NCBI RefSeq assembly: GCF_016859285.1
Contig: NC_053400.1
Location: forward strand, 17,835,046 to 17,899,045
Length of the DNA: 64,000 bases
Source: Xiphias gladius
Taxonomy: Eukaryota; Chordata; Actinopteri; Istiophoriformes; Xiphiidae
Direction: 5' to 3'
Shown: positions 36,638 to 50,209 of the stretch, in pieces
Layout of the letters: each line of letters opens with the position of its first letter
How positions within the stretch are numbered: position 1 is the first letter of the stretch
Program-made: the position numbers and the translations under genes
The notes under the pieces: model-generated
Database searches by the model: none
Told to the model about the DNA's origin: nothing
What the model saw: the letters and a program-made list of their open reading frames with translations, nothing else

Positions 36638-39600
36638 ATGTTCTCCGGTGGCTTGGTGGTGTGTTTGCTGGCCGTGTTGCAGCTCGGCTCCCGGGCTCAG
36701 TACGGTCCGGACGAGGTGGCAACCCTGCCAGGTATGATGTTCAAACCTAACTATCGGCAGTGGTCGGGGTACCTCCAGGTGCGTCCGGGGAAGTTTCTCC
36801 ATTACTGGTAAGAAACTGTGGTGGAAGCAGTACGTGGTTCCTTTACTTGAGTAACGTGACCAATACAACAGGATAAAAACCTACTAAAGTCAAAGCACAG
36901 AAGCATTGTCACCAAAATGTACATAACGTTCTGCAGTAGAATGTCCCATGTGACTGACTGCATAGTAATTTATGACATTGTTGGAGTGCAAGGCTGCAAC
37001 TATCAATTATTTTCTTTTTCGATTAATGTGCTGATGATTTTCTTGATTAGTCGACTATTTATTTGGTCTATAAAATATCAGAAACTCCGAGGTGAAGTCC
37101 AAAAATAAAAATAAAAAAAACAAACAGAGATCTGGCAAACAAATCCGTTTTGAGTTGTTGGACTTTTCCCTCATCTTTTGTTGTGAAATTCTGGCGATAA
37201 TACTGGATACCTCTACGTAAGTACTTGAGTATTTGTACTTAGTTACTTTCTACCACTGGGTAAGAAACTGTAACTGACTTTTATTTTTTTGTCTTTCTCG
37301 AAAAATTAACCTTCCAGGGTTCTTGTAGCCTAATGACGTTGTGATTTTATTTAAAAAATTGTTAATACCTCCCAGTTTTGCACATCTTTGGGCTTTATTT
37401 CATGAACTTAAATATAAAAAAAAAAAATAAACAGTCATTGTTGCATGCACAAAAGTCAGTACTTATTGAACCTAAAATTTTGCAAACAACTGTATCATGC
37501 AGTATGGAGTATCTAATCCCAGTCCTGGTTTCCTGCAGGTTTGTGACCTCTCAGAGGGACCCGGTCAAAGACCCTCTGGTGCTCTGGCTGAACGGAGGCC
37601 CGGGCTGCAGCTCGCTCGATGGATTCCTGTCAGAGAATGGACCATTTCATGTGAGCATGCTCGCTGTGTGCACAACTATACCTGTGCGCCGACGGAAAGT
37701 GATTCTGAATAGGCACTGTTGACTTTCCTTTTTTTTTTTTTTTTTTTTCAGGTAAAAAATGACGGGGCCACACTGTATGAGAACAAATTCAGCTGGAACA
37801 AGATTGCCAACATGCTGTATCTAGAGTCTCCTGCAGGAGTGGGATATTCATACTCTGATGACCGCAAATATGCAACTGATGATGACCAGGTGAGTTCAGC
37901 CTGTTGAACGAAGAGTAACAGCTTTTAAAAAACAAGGAAAAGCTTAGAAACAGCCAGAGACCATACTGGATAAGAAAGCTTTTCATATGTTCTTTTCTTA
38001 GGTAGCTGCTGATAATTATCAAGCGCTGCAGAGTTTCTTTACCAAGTTCCCAAATTTCACTCAAAACGAGTTCTTCATCTTTGGAGAAAGTTATGGTGGA
38101 ATCTATGCACCAACCCTCAGCCTGCAGGTGGCTAAAGGAAAAGCCAAAATCAACTTCAAGGTGAGGTGCTTCTTGCAAACTTCTATTTATCTTCAGCCTC
38201 AGATGTTTTGCTCACTAGCGCCATCAGCTGTTGACTATCTGCAGCACTTCCAGAATGCAGTTTCCTGATGAAAATAATGTTACTCTGCACTTAGCCAAGC
38301 ATACTGTCTGACAGGTATTTAAACACCTTGATATTTATTTTTGAACATTCACTTGTTTTCAGGGCTTTGCAGTGGGAAATGGTCTCAGTAGCTCTGCTCT
38401 CAATGACCAAACTTTGATCTACTTTGGTTACTACCACGGCCTCTTTGGAGAAGAGTAAGTGGCACTTTGTAGCGGAAGCTTGTTTGCTTTTACTATGACG
38501 TAAAAGGTAAAAAAAAAAAAAAAAAAAAGCAAAGCCATGTAATTCTAGGGTGCTCTCCTACACACAACATGCATTATTTCAAAAATTGAATGAATTTTGG
38601 CCGTGCATGCTGCACAAAATGGCCCTCTGATCATGTCAACGGTACATGGGGACAAACATGAGGTTTCACAGGGCAGGAAAAACGGGTAATTGTCTAGTCA
38701 AAAGTTAGATCTTGTATGTGACTGTTGACCGTAAAATGAAAGAACGGCTGTAGTCTGAAGACTCCACCTTTATGATTTTGAAGTTCAGCAGAATACAGCT
38801 TGCTCTTTCATTCGTCAATTTGTAGGAACAGCAGAGTATTTGAATGTTCAAAGTCCTTAGCAGTGTCTGAATTTTATAATAAACATTCATTCTGAGCAGG
38901 TTTTGAGTATGTTATTGAATGTGCTGTTGGACACTTTTATTCCAAGTATTTTATTAATACTAACAGCCAAAAAATTATACTAAGACAGTAAAAATATAGT
39001 ACAAACAGTACTGTGTACATTTAGTTTATGGTATGGAATTGGGACACACTGCTTTTCTTTCCTAAATGCCAGAAAGCCAAAATAAAAACATAAAAAATTA
39101 CTTTGAAAGTTGTTATTGTACTAGAACAAATGTAACAGACAGCAGTTGGAGTGCCTCATATTAAGTTTTTTTTTTTTTTTTAATCAATATAGAAAGATGA
39201 CATTAATGACATCAAGCCAAAGTTTAAGTTACACATTACACGATGCAGAGATTGTCATTTTAAAGATATGTTTTCTGCGCAGTCTGTGGCGTGACTTGAA
39301 CATAAATTGCTGTGAGAAGGGGAGCTGTAACTTTTACAACTCCATTTCTGAAATCTGCAAGACGCTGGTACGTGTGCACTGTATCTACAGTATTCAGCTG
39401 GGAATTTTCTGGTGCTACTCTTTCAAATCTTACTTCGTCCTTGTGTCCCTTCAGGTGAATGTGGCCTTTGGTATTGTGTACAATACCGGACTCAATGAGT
39501 ATTCCCTCTACTTGGATTGTGAGGGTAACACAAGATCCCACAGAGGCTATGAGAGGGCCATGAGCCATCTGTTTAAGAACTACAGGAAACATCCACACAC

Positions 39601-40954
39601 CCACAAAGTGAAGGTTCCCCTCTGTGAACAAAATGCTGTTTGGCCTTGCACCTGTGCTTCAATTTATTGTCTTGTAGCACTAATGATACAAAGGTCTTTT
39701 TAATGAAGTTTTCAGATGGAGTGACTTCCTCCCTGTCTCTGGGTGAAGTCCCTCACTGCATCAACAGCACGGCTCAAAAGAACTGGCTGAACAGAGGCAA
39801 TGTGAGGAAAGCTTTACACATCCCAGATATACTGCCACCATGGGACATCTGCAGGTATGTTACAGTAAAATAATGAATGTGTTTAGATCATTATGAAATC
39901 ACTGATCATTGTGCCACATCCCTCAAGTCCTACCTCTGGGTATTTTTGCCTGCAGTTGGTCAACGCATCATTAATAAAATTACAGAGAGCTGTGATTCCA
40001 CTGTGTGGGTACTACTTGTATCACAATCTTACATCAGAACTCATCTTACCGCCCGAGGACAAATCCAAATCACTTTTTTGGTTTTTTACTATCAGCCGTA
40101 CATTGTATTGACTTACAAATTGAATGTAGCCCCTGACTGGTTTTTTGAAAGTATTGCAACACAGTTTTAGACACCATATAGTATACATTCAGTTCAACTC
40201 AAAATACTTTATTTGTCCCCAAGGAACAATTTTACATCCAAAATCAAAACAAACACACTTTTCATTAATACACATTAAAAAAAAATTCAAAATACAAAAG
40301 AAAAAGAGACACAAGAGTTTATGGCAGCTGGTCAACGAGGTCCAACACATATTTAAAAATTACAACTGTATTAAACTCTTCATTGCAGTGATGATGTCGG
40401 ATATAATTACACCAACCTGTACCCAACAATGAAGGACGTGTATCTGAAGCTGCTCTCTCTGGGCCTGCGGGCGCTCGTCTACAACGGAGACACCGACATG
40501 GCCTGCAACTTCCTGGGAGACCAGTTGTTCGTGGAGGACCTTGGCCTGAAGGTAGGGACTTTAAGGAAAGATTAGAAATAAATAAATAAACAAACATATA
40601 TATGTTTATCAGGTTTTTTTCCCCAAAACTACAACCAGATACACTTCCTAATAAGATCAATAACTGTTCTCAGGCAACCACTAAGTATCAGAGATGGATG
40701 CATGAAGATCAGATTGCTGGTTTCTACCAAGAGTTTGGAAACATAACTTTCCTCACCATCAAGGTAACAAGCAGTGTGTTGTTTAGTTTTCTGCCATAGA
40801 AGCATGATGTCCTGTTTTAGGTTGGTGATTTGGTGCCATTATTGTGAAATGTCACTGTCCTCTGTTTCAGGGTGCTGGTCACATGGTTCCTCAATGGGCT
40901 CCAGGTCCAGCTTTCCACATGTTCCAGTCTTTCATAACAAATGGCTACTACTGA
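36638..40954 (+). CDS. ctsa: Cathepsin A (lysosomal protective protein)
   Basis: Lysosomal serine carboxypeptidase (family S10) that also stabilises beta-galactosidase and neuraminidase 1. Exons: 36638-36807, 37539-37650, 37752-37889, 38002-38160, 38363-38454, 39283-39367, 39455-39613, 39709-39854, 40389-40551, 40674-40763, 40871-40954; 1,398 nt, 465 residues (human about 480). Signal peptide ends near ...LQLGSRA. Family blocks: [36 protein letters not shown] with nucleophile Ser at about 170, [10 protein letters not shown] holding the catalytic Asp (about 388-390), GAGHMVP with His at about 442. N-glycosylation sites NFT, NST, NYT and NIT are present. The exon 7/8 junction (39613/39709) is the least certain: it lies in the variable processing-loop region and rests on phase and one modest acceptor. 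Intron 1 is disrupted by MITEs. Confidence 0.97.
36815..37258 (-). mobile_element. MITE (CAGTGGTGGAAAGTA family) in ctsa intron 1, flanked by a duplication of the donor
   Basis: The right end (minus strand) reads CAGTGGTAGAAAGTAACTAAG, the family's terminal sequence; the left end reads CTGTGGTGGAAG followed by TTTACTTGAGTAA. The sequence GGTAAGAAACTGT occurs perfectly on both sides, at 36807-36819 and 37259-37271. Inside it, at about 36990-37200, a second MITE of the TAGGGCTGCAAC family is inserted. The exact left boundary is uncertain by a few bases. Confidence 0.7.
36990..37200 (+). mobile_element. hAT-like MITE (TAGGGCTGCAAC family), copy 3, nested and partial
   Basis: Starts AAGGCTGCAACTATCAATTA and continues TTTCTTTTTCGATTAATGTG, TTGATTAGTCGACTATTTATTTGGTCTATAAAATATCAGAAA in the family's order; the middle and right end are lost. 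It lies within the MITE at 36815-37258. Confidence 0.65.
40185..40330. repeat. Possible degraded interspersed repeat in ctsa intron 8
   Basis: TTCAGTTCAACTCAAAATACTTTATTTGTCCCCAAGGAACAA resembles the CTTTATTTATCCC-GGGGAA blocks of several teleost repeats. The remainder is A-rich. I cannot assign a family. Confidence 0.3.
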
Positions 40955-43900
40955 GCCATGATGGAGACTGCTATATGAATATACACCTGCACTCATCACT
41001 TGTTAAATCTTTCTCAGGGGCGGTTTAGAAGAAAAAAGGACCGTTAGCACACTTAATCATTTTCATTATTCTTGCAGTTCCTGCAGTGCAGTGTTGAGTT
41101 TTTTGGACAGTGACACTTTTGGTGTGGGCTCTTCTCTGCATCACATTGGATTTGAGATATAAAAACCCAATTGACAGTTTAGGGCTTTGAGGATGTTAAC
41201 GTCTTCATTGGGTAAACACTGATCAAAACTAACCAGACAAATAAACAAACTTAAACAAATTAATCATGTCTATTATCTGGTTGTAAAACACAGAACCAAA
41301 AGGGAAACACATTTGCTTAGTTGGATTGAGGTTAACTGACTGATGTGGCCAGTTGAGGACATTCTGTTTGGGCCTAAAAATATTTGTTGGCCTTGTCTCC
41401 TGGTTTAAGACCATTGTCCTAAAATTGGGGACATAGGTTTGTGTAAAAGGGCTACACATCCTTAACTGTACACCCAATATGGATGTGAAAAACTTGCTTT
41501 AAAAACAAAAAAATCAGCACATTTACATCAGTTTCACTACAGATCAACCATGGTGAATGCATGAACAAACTCCTTATCCAGATACATAAGACTGTACTTT
41601 ACATGATAAAAATGGAGCTGTTCTCTGTGGCACTGATGTTGGAGAATCATCGTTTTGCAGTTTGAATGATATTTTCAGGAAAAGTCAAGTAAATAAGCTG
41701 ACCCTTCTGAACTTACGGACAAAGTTCAAACTGTCTTGATTAAAAACTGAAACTTCACTTGTCATTTATCTTTTCATTAAAGGTTTTGTTGAACTGACAC
41801 ATGGATTCTCAGATTTATTCACATGCCTTGATTGTAGTTATTTTATTAGAGTGGGTTCCTAAAATATTTCCATTAAAACTTGCCACTGAGGGTCATTTTT
41901 GCGAGTCATCATTCTGTGCAAAACAACAGGGACACGAATTCTCATCAGCAAATGCCTTGGGAATAGGTGTACATCCTTCCAGTCTGCAAACAGTAAATCA
42001 CTGACAGAAAACATAGATGCAGCTGCCATCCACTCGACTGCAGCACCAAAAGAAAAAAAAAAAATAATTTCACACAAATGGTTGTATAGTTATTGAAGCA
42101 TTAATATTTTGACTGAAGCTTCTTTCCCTTTTTTTAAATTATATATTCTTTTTAGTCCACCTGTGGGACTAATATGTTTTTTTAAAACAAACAAAAAACA
42201 AACCCTTTTACCATTTCTGTCCCTCAAATCCAAAAGTGAAACACATTATTGCTGGGTTTTATAATACCTGGATAAAAAGAAAAAAACAAGGCTGTCAGTC
42301 TTGAATCTCACTTGAATTATGGATCATAACACTCTTAGCATTCCCAAAGTTGAAATTAGTTTAACTTGCAATCCAACTTAATGATCTTAACAACTGTGCT
42401 CTAAACATCTTTACTGTTAAAAAGATAAGGTTTTGAATATTAGGGCATTAAAAAAAACCCACAGAAACAAAGCTCACACTTTGGTTTTAGCCAAAAAGGA
42501 ACAATTATTTCTAACTCATTCTTTAGCTGGAATCACAAAGTCTGCAGTGGTGTCACCTGATTCAAGTAAATAAAACCTCACACTCAGTCCCAACTACTTT
42601 GCTTCTTCACACATCCCGCCCTGTCAGTAGCAGTGGTTACAAGTGCGAACTGAATTCTGTGTCAGATACTCCTATCTATTGCCTACATTCACAGAGATCG
42701 TATCATTTTCAAACCCCGCTCAATGAGGAAATGGAACTCCAAAAAGTGTCTCGAGTTTTCATATCCTGACTGTGGAGGTGCTTCTCGTCTGGCACACTCT
42801 GCAGATCTGTGTACAGCGTTTGGGGAGGCACACTGCTTTGGTTTTCAGCCTGTTTGACACTTAATTGTTTTGCACACTGAAGTAACCAAAGCTCTCTTAA
42901 AAGGCCTGCAGGCTTACGTGATCGTAGTTTTGCACTTTTGCAAACTTGTATTAACAAATATTATTTAACCTCAAAGCAAACTGTAAAAATCACCATAACA
43001 TTGCTTGTAACTATATAAGAAAATATATCAGAAACCAACAGAACTAAAAAATAAATAACTCAAATGACTTCCTAAATCTATTTTAACATGAAGTACGATT
43101 AGTTTGCCTTGCTTGTAAATCTGAAAACCTAAAATTTTGGACTCATTTAGAGGTACTGACCAGAAGTGGACAAATCAACAAGACTTGAACTGCCCAGCCC
43201 TGCAGTTAGCACATCACTCATTAACAATGCTGTGTCCCAGTGTCTTCAAACCTATCAGTCAGTTAAATTTTTCAGTTCTCAATTTTTCATTGGAGAAGAG
43301 ACAAAATTCTTTATTAGTGGACAAACTAAATTGCCTCTATATTTCGGCCCTGTGATTGACTGGCGACCTGTCCAGGGTGTACCCCATGTCTCTCCCGATG
43401 TCAGCTGGGACTGGCTCCAGCGCCCCCATGACCCCCAAACGGCTAAGCGGTATAGCTAATGGATGGATGGATAGATGGATGGATGGATGGATGGATGGCA
43501 AAACTATTAGCAGCACCAACGTAAAGTCTAAACCTTGATTAGACCTGGGACCCACAGCATGTTGATTATCAATGATAACAAACATTCACATTGACATGCA
43601 AGTTAAAATACACAAATTGGTACAATTTCATTATAAAAAAAATCAATTTGATTGTAAGACCTTTCTATACAAAGTCCTTCAGCTCTTGTAAACAGGACAG
43701 GAATGAGTCGCCCATACGGGGTCCAGAGACGAGGGACGCTATTCTGTGCCCCTGTGGAATGGCTGCACTGTCAAAGTATTTTCACTGCAAGTTAAAACCA
43801 TCATAAAAACATAAAACATGCACTTTAAACTTTACAGAAAATAAAAGGCAAAGTATCTGAAGTCACTTGGCGTTACGTGGTGTCTTCGACTACTCCCTGA

Positions 43901-44131
43901 CTGAGCAAAGAGCTCTAGTGTTTTAACCCAGTATGTGGCAGGGATGTGACATGTCACAGTGGTCTTGTTTTTTTTTTTTTTTTTCTTTTTTTTTTTTTGA
44001 AATGACTGTCATGAGATGTTTCTCCACCTTATCCAGCAGTTCAGAATAGCAGCACAGGACTAAGCAACCCCTCCCCCTCCCCAATGTCGTCAATAACGAG
44101 GACACCGCAGGCTCCGATAAAAATGCTCCCA
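40955..44131. other. Convergent 3' region between ctsa and slc38a7
   Basis: The two genes are tail-to-tail here, so both 3' UTRs must lie in this interval. An AATAAA at 41240-41245 could end the ctsa transcript, about 286 nt after its stop; other AATAAA/ATTAAA words occur further on. No further gene is seen. A Rex3-type tail lies at 43345-43500. Confidence 0.5.
43345..43500 (+). mobile_element. Rex3-type RTE LINE 3' end with (GATG)n tail
   Basis: TGATTGACTGGCGACCTGTCCAGGGTGTACCCC, then GATGTCAGCTGGGACTGGCTCCAGCGCCCC and TAAGCGGTATAG, ending in about ten GATG/GATA units from 43459. This is the 3' end of the Rex3 family, very common in fish. Only the tail is present, as is usual for 5'-truncated LINE insertions. 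It probably lies in or near the slc38a7 3' UTR. Confidence 0.85.
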
Positions 44132-47100
44132 TTAGCTGACAATGTCTTGATAGATGGAGTTGGTTGTGGTGAGGCCGAAGATGAAAGCTCCGATTGTAAC
44201 CATGACAACACCAAAGACTACCAATCCATGCCAGCTGTAAAAGAGAAGACCAAGGAAATAAGTGTACTTGAACGTGCATTCAACATTTTTTATACTGACA
44301 CTGAAACAGATGACTCTAATGTGAAACACCAAACAATAACAACCAATGCGGCATATTTATGGAGTATTAGTCTTAGTGCATTATTTTAGATTCAAACAAC
44401 AAACTCACTGTGTAGTACAGAAGAAGAATCTGAAAGAAATTTGTGTGTGTGAAAACACAAAGTAATAGCAAGTAACATTCAAATAATTAAAAAAAAAAAT
44501 AAGTGATTTTTTTATTTTGACTTCCATCTTTGTTTGGATTAGAGTCACAATTTAGGAAATGTTTGAAAAATATATTTTATTGTGCAGCTTAGAGTTTTTT
44601 TGTTTTTAATTCAGATGGTTAGTCTTGGAGGATCTGGAAATACCCTGAAAGTTATTGGTAAAATGCATTCTGGGTTTTTCAAAGATCATCAGGAGTTTAT
44701 CTGTCAGACAAACAGATCTTTGGCTCTGTGATTCAAATGCATGGTAATACATAAGAGGGACAAACTAGAGCTAGACACATCCTAACCATGTATGGGCAGC
44801 TACACTGCAGCACCCGGGGACCACCTCCAGTTAAGAAACATGCTTGCGAGTGTAGAAACATTTTGATGAAGCTGACGCTTTTAAAAATAAGCAGCATCTC
44901 ACCTGGCAGATCGGCTGTCTGTCTCTGACAGTTTGGCTTGCATCAAACACAAACCTGTTAAGTTGAAGAGACATCACATAAAGACATTACAGTTTGACAT
45001 TTAATTCTGGCTCGTAAGGAAATCTGAAACAGTGCACACAATGATGGCCGTGTCACCTGGGAAGACGAAGATAAAACAGGCTGCCAATCCTCCGATCAGC
45101 GAGATCACCCGACCAATATCTGGGATGAAGAGGGCGAGGACGAGAGTGACGACAAACCACACCAGGGTCTGCAGGATCCTCCTCCTCTGCTCACGACGTA
45201 CACACACTTCCACCTGCTCACCTTGAAAACGCAGCCAAAGTCCTTCAACGACTGCCCTGGAAAGACACGTGATCACACCAGAGCGCAGTGAGGGACTGTT
45301 CCATAAACTGCACCACTGAATAAGGAGACTCGTCTATATCACACACACACAAGGGATGCACCAAACCCTTGCTTTTTTTTTTTCCCCTATACAGATTCTG
45401 AAAACTAAGCTCAACGTATTGGCTGAAACCAATCCAAGACCATTGCTCTTTACCCCCCTGTTAAATTAGGAATCTGTATATCTCAATGAATGTAACTGAC
45501 CTGAATCATTCCTTTACAGTTTATGGGAGGTAACATGAGGCTGAAAATACACGGATTTTCTGAACTGTAGAGAAGATCATCCATTAGATTTCTTTTCAGG
45601 CTCTTGCAAATTTCCTTTTTTTCTATTACACCAGTCAATAATAAAATGAATGACCTATTTGATGTGTATAGGTCTAATCCAGCCAATTCTCAAAACATCA
45701 ATAAGTTCATTATCTATGCTGATGATGATTTAGTATCTCAGATCAGTGCATTGGCAAGTCAAGACAAAAAAAGAACTAGATTGATAAATCCTTCTGGCTG
45801 ATACATCGGCAGATATTAGCCTATCTCAGATATATGACTATCAGTGTACATGTTGCTCTACAGAAATGCCAGAGATATGTTTTAGCTAAATTAGAAACAG
45901 TTTCTCCATTTCACAGTGTGGGAGCCTTATCAAAAACTTGTTTATGTAAAACTAATGACTATTAGTCAATATATCATTAGTAACTCTTAAATATCAGTAT
46001 CAGCATTGGCTTGAAAAGTCCAGTCCAGCTTCAACAGCATTTTATTTTCACTGTATCTTACCTGCCACAGAAGTGTAAAATGGGGTAGGATGTGACCACA
46101 CAGATGACAATAAATGCTCTTGCGATGGCCACAGCAATATCATTGGGAGGGTACGACATCAACACATCCTGACTGACATTGGAGCCAAATGTCAGGAAGC
46201 CACAGACACCTGATCAAACACAAAACACAAGTGTTTTAAGTATTGACAGCCAGTCACGAGCCATCTGACCTGCAACAACGTTACAAAATATTTGTCTTTT
46301 GCCATCAGCATGATGTAAACTGACATTTGAACACTGAAACTTCAAGATCTGATACATGTTGATTACAATAGATCAGATCCTGAGAAGAGAGGACCCATAA
46401 AGTGCCTGTTACAACGTTTTACTTTTGAAATAGATATTTCAGTGTATCATTATTGAGCATACACTCAGTAACAAGTGCACACACTGACAGTACCTGTTCC
46501 TGTGTAAACGAAGAGGCAGATTATCATGCTGAGAGTGACTACAACTCCCCAAGGTTTGATCTCTTTCCTGCTCATGCTGTTGAACACCGGCACACAGCTG
46601 ACATGGCACTGTAGAGAGAGAATTCATCAATATTATACTCAAATCATAAGAAAGGCATATCATTTTGTGATCTCAAAAGATACCAAATGAGGAAATACCT
46701 GGAAACCAAAGCATATGGTGGGCATTGCATTGAAAACTGCAGTCCAGGAAGCAGAACTGTAACAAACACAATGATTTAGCAACTCAAGCAAAGCAAGGCG
46801 ACGAGGATGATGGGGTTTCTGCTCGGATGAGTCGGTGGACAACTCTCAAATAATTAGTGAGAAGTTTTTGAAACGCTGTTAGCTACATAGAGTAAGGGCA
46901 GTGTCTTGAAGAGTGGGTGTATGAATCACCTGGTGGGAACATAGCCCGGAGTCACCTCTGTATCTGGCCAGATGTACTTTATAATGACAACAATGGTAAC
47001 GTACCAGGTTCCCATCACACTCAGTGCACTAAAATGAAGAACAATAGCTCAGACATGATAACCTTGGAAGTAAAATTTAAGAAAACATGAACAGATTTTA

Positions 47101-50100
47101 ATCCTCAGTGAGAAAATAAACTGAGTGAGTTGACTGGGGGACAAAGTTTTGTACCTGGCGTACTTCTGAAAGCCAATCTCTTTGGGGATGGAGAGAGGAA
47201 GAATAACCAAGACTGCAGTAACAACAATGGTAAATTTGCGGTCAGTGTACCAGAAGCCACCGGTACTGTCTGTGTCATGAGCCAGTGCTGCTACCACTGC
47301 AAAAAAAAGAAAAAAAAAAAAGACAGGAATCACAAAAACTTTTGAGAAGGACAGACAAACAGAGAGGGAGGCAGTAGAGTTTGCTGGAGAAATGTTAGAG
47401 AGCGCTACAGGGGGAATTGCCTGCAAACTCCTGTACGCATGGCAGAGATTTAGCAAAGAAGTTAATTAAAGTCACAGCCACTGCATTTATTCATTTCAAA
47501 AGACTGAAAGAGGTGGAAAGTCACATACTATTTCCAGAACCAGGCAGGAGTGGGATTTCTACACTGTCAGCATCTCAGTGCATGGAAATGCAAGAGTGGA
47601 TCGCATGAGGTACATATTTACTGAGCGAAAAAGCTGAGTGGTGTCATCCTTGATGCTCTTTACCCTATTCAATGATTCCACTGCGTTTAAAAAAAAAAAA
47701 AAAAAAAGCTTATCAACACTACTACTACTACTAGACATCTTTCTTTGTTCAAACACACGGGTCACAGCTAAATGTGGGGGAAAAAATGACAAAGTCCTTG
47801 TAAATGTAGGTGAAAGAACAATAAGTAATGACAACGGTACAAAGCTAAAGGTGGCTGGCAAGTGATTCACTGTATCAGTGCGAATATACTCACAACGATC
47901 CAGCTGGTCTCCGATGACGATAAAGAAAGCAATGCAAGTGCCAAAGGTGTAGACAACAATGGCTACCTCACATATGACCCCTGTGACTTTCCCACAAGTG
48001 GCTCGAACAACCTCCTGATAGGTGCTTTCGTTACTGACCTGAGGAAACCAGACACATGATAATAAGTAGTCATGAATTCAGCAGTAAAGGTACTGGAATG
48101 AAGAAATAGACCCTAGTCTGTATTAATGACCTTCCACCATCGCTGAAGGTTCTTTAAGTCCTCTAGCATGAAATCCTAAACTGTCAATAAGGGTAAACCG
48201 AGGCCTAAAAGGGATCCACCTGCTCAGCCTACAGTGTTTTAGGTCATCTGTGACCTCTATACAATGCTGAGACGTTAACGAGGCTCAAAATGTCACCAAG
48301 AAATATTCCCCAGCAACCTTAAAACACCCCCAGCATCAAAACTCTGATCATCAGCTACCCATTTGGTCAATCACGTGCCCACTGTAGCTTCATTCTTTTT
48401 TTCTTTGCAGACAATTGTAAAAACCAAACATGATCACCTGCTGATATAGCTCACGTGATTTAAGATTGGGCAAGCAGCTGTAACACACAGCATGAGAGCA
48501 GTTCGCTCCAAATCAGGTATCAGATAAGTTGCCAGTCATAAGAATGGATCTAATGTACTGTTCATATTTGCAGCAGGAGCCTCGCTACAACTGTAATCAT
48601 CTTCAGTTAAAGGCATTCTTATTGAGAAAGTGATGGTTTTAGACTGTTTATAACTGCAGGATGTGCAGAGTCAGTCATTCATACTCATGAAGTCAGCAGT
48701 CTTCATGGTGCCACATGCCTTAAGACAAAGTTCATCCAACAGCTCAATGTGGCTCATTTTTGTTTTTAAAAGCAATACTCCGCAGCTGGTTCTAGGTCTG
48801 AATGAATATCACCCATAAAGTAACAGATCAAAATGTAAAATGTATTCAACTGACCCACACTTGGACAGACTCCTTCTCCGTTGCATTTTAGCATGTAAGC
48901 AAAAGTCTGAGCCATTTTGGAAGTGAAAGTCTGAGCTTTTGTGCAATATACTACATTTGATCAGGAATACAACCACAGAAAAAAAAAGCTATTACACAAG
49001 AACGCGGCTCTGATCACTTTACCACTAATGAAGGGAAAATATTGAAGAGCAGTGGATAGTGGAGAAAATGAAAGAGAGACAAGTCAAACAGTAAGAGATC
49101 AAGACTTTCAGGAAATCAGAATGTGACAGTCCTGGAGCAACACAAACCTGGGAGCAGTAGCCCAGAATCACCAGTCCGCTGATTATGAAGATCAACATAA
49201 ACTGAAACACAAAGAAACAGGAAGCACCACATTATAGTTCCCCATCATACTGTCTATAAGCAGTTTTATGGTGGCCACAAGAAAACAGAGAGCTGTTAGC
49301 TGCAGACAGTCGGAATGTGTTCTAACATTCAGCGCAATGTGTAATACTGTGTGCCTGCCTCTGTCGACGCCAGGTTCAGTGTAAGTTATAATTTAGACAA
49401 ACAGACACGTTGGTAATTAATCATCTAAAGGTTTGAATTGGGTGGGACTCAGTAGTAGAAATGTGACGTCAGCTACTTGTGTGCACCAATCAGGATTTCA
49501 GTAACATACAAAGTTATCTGATCTCAGTCTGATAAATGTTTTGGGCTTCTTTTCTTACGCTGGCATCAAATCAAATCAAATCAAACCACAATATCCTGAC
49601 AAATAAGATAACCTACGTATTTCAGTCTAAAACTCCTTATAGATAACAACTAAGAATTATATCTTTCCCCACCAAATTTAACTTTGATTGTTGCTCAATT
49701 AGTTAGGAATATTTCAGTGTTCCAGAGTGTTCCCTTAATGCCCAGAGTTGTTTCTTGCTCTCCGTTAATCTGAATTGTGTTCTGGCTGGTGGGCAGATTT
49801 AGTGTGTAATTTTAAGACTCCGCATCCAGTAATTTCTGACCGCATTTATCACCATATATTTGCTGTTTTACAGATAAAATGATGAATAGATTTATGCTTC
49901 ATTCAGTGGGGGAAGGACCTGTATAAAGGGGTATTTTCACTGGGATCTCCTCACCATTTGCAGCATTACTCCTGCGGTTACTCCACCCGCCATATTGAAG
50001 GCTGCAGGGAAATTGAGTAGACCTGCTCCCAGTGCTGCATTCACTACGATGAAGACCGCTCCCAGAGATGACACTCCCGCGCTCCTCCTCCTGTCCGTCT

Positions 50101-50209
50101 CAAGGTGCTGCACAGAATCCACGCTGGGGCTCTGCAAGAGCCATGCCCTTTCTCCCGAGTCATTACTCCCAACTCCAGCCCAGTCCTCTACATCAGCATT
50201 AATTGCCAT
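44132..50209 (-). CDS. slc38a7: SLC38A7 (SNAT7), lysosomal glutamine/asparagine transporter
   Basis: Member of the SLC38 amino acid transporter family; the mammalian protein exports glutamine and asparagine from lysosomes. Exons: 49955-50209, 49148-49201, 47894-48038, 47155-47296, 46930-47028, 46699-46756, 46494-46608, 46062-46209, 45057-45256, 44903-44954, 44132-44234; 1,371 nt, 456 residues (human 462), phase intact. The cytosolic N-terminus ([14 protein letters not shown]) is followed by a membrane part with family blocks [127 protein letters not shown]. About eleven hydrophobic helices are expected. A non-coding first exon near 51.45 kb with a CLEAR motif just upstream is likely. It is tail-to-tail with ctsa and followed upstream by got2 on the same strand. 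Confidence 0.96.
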
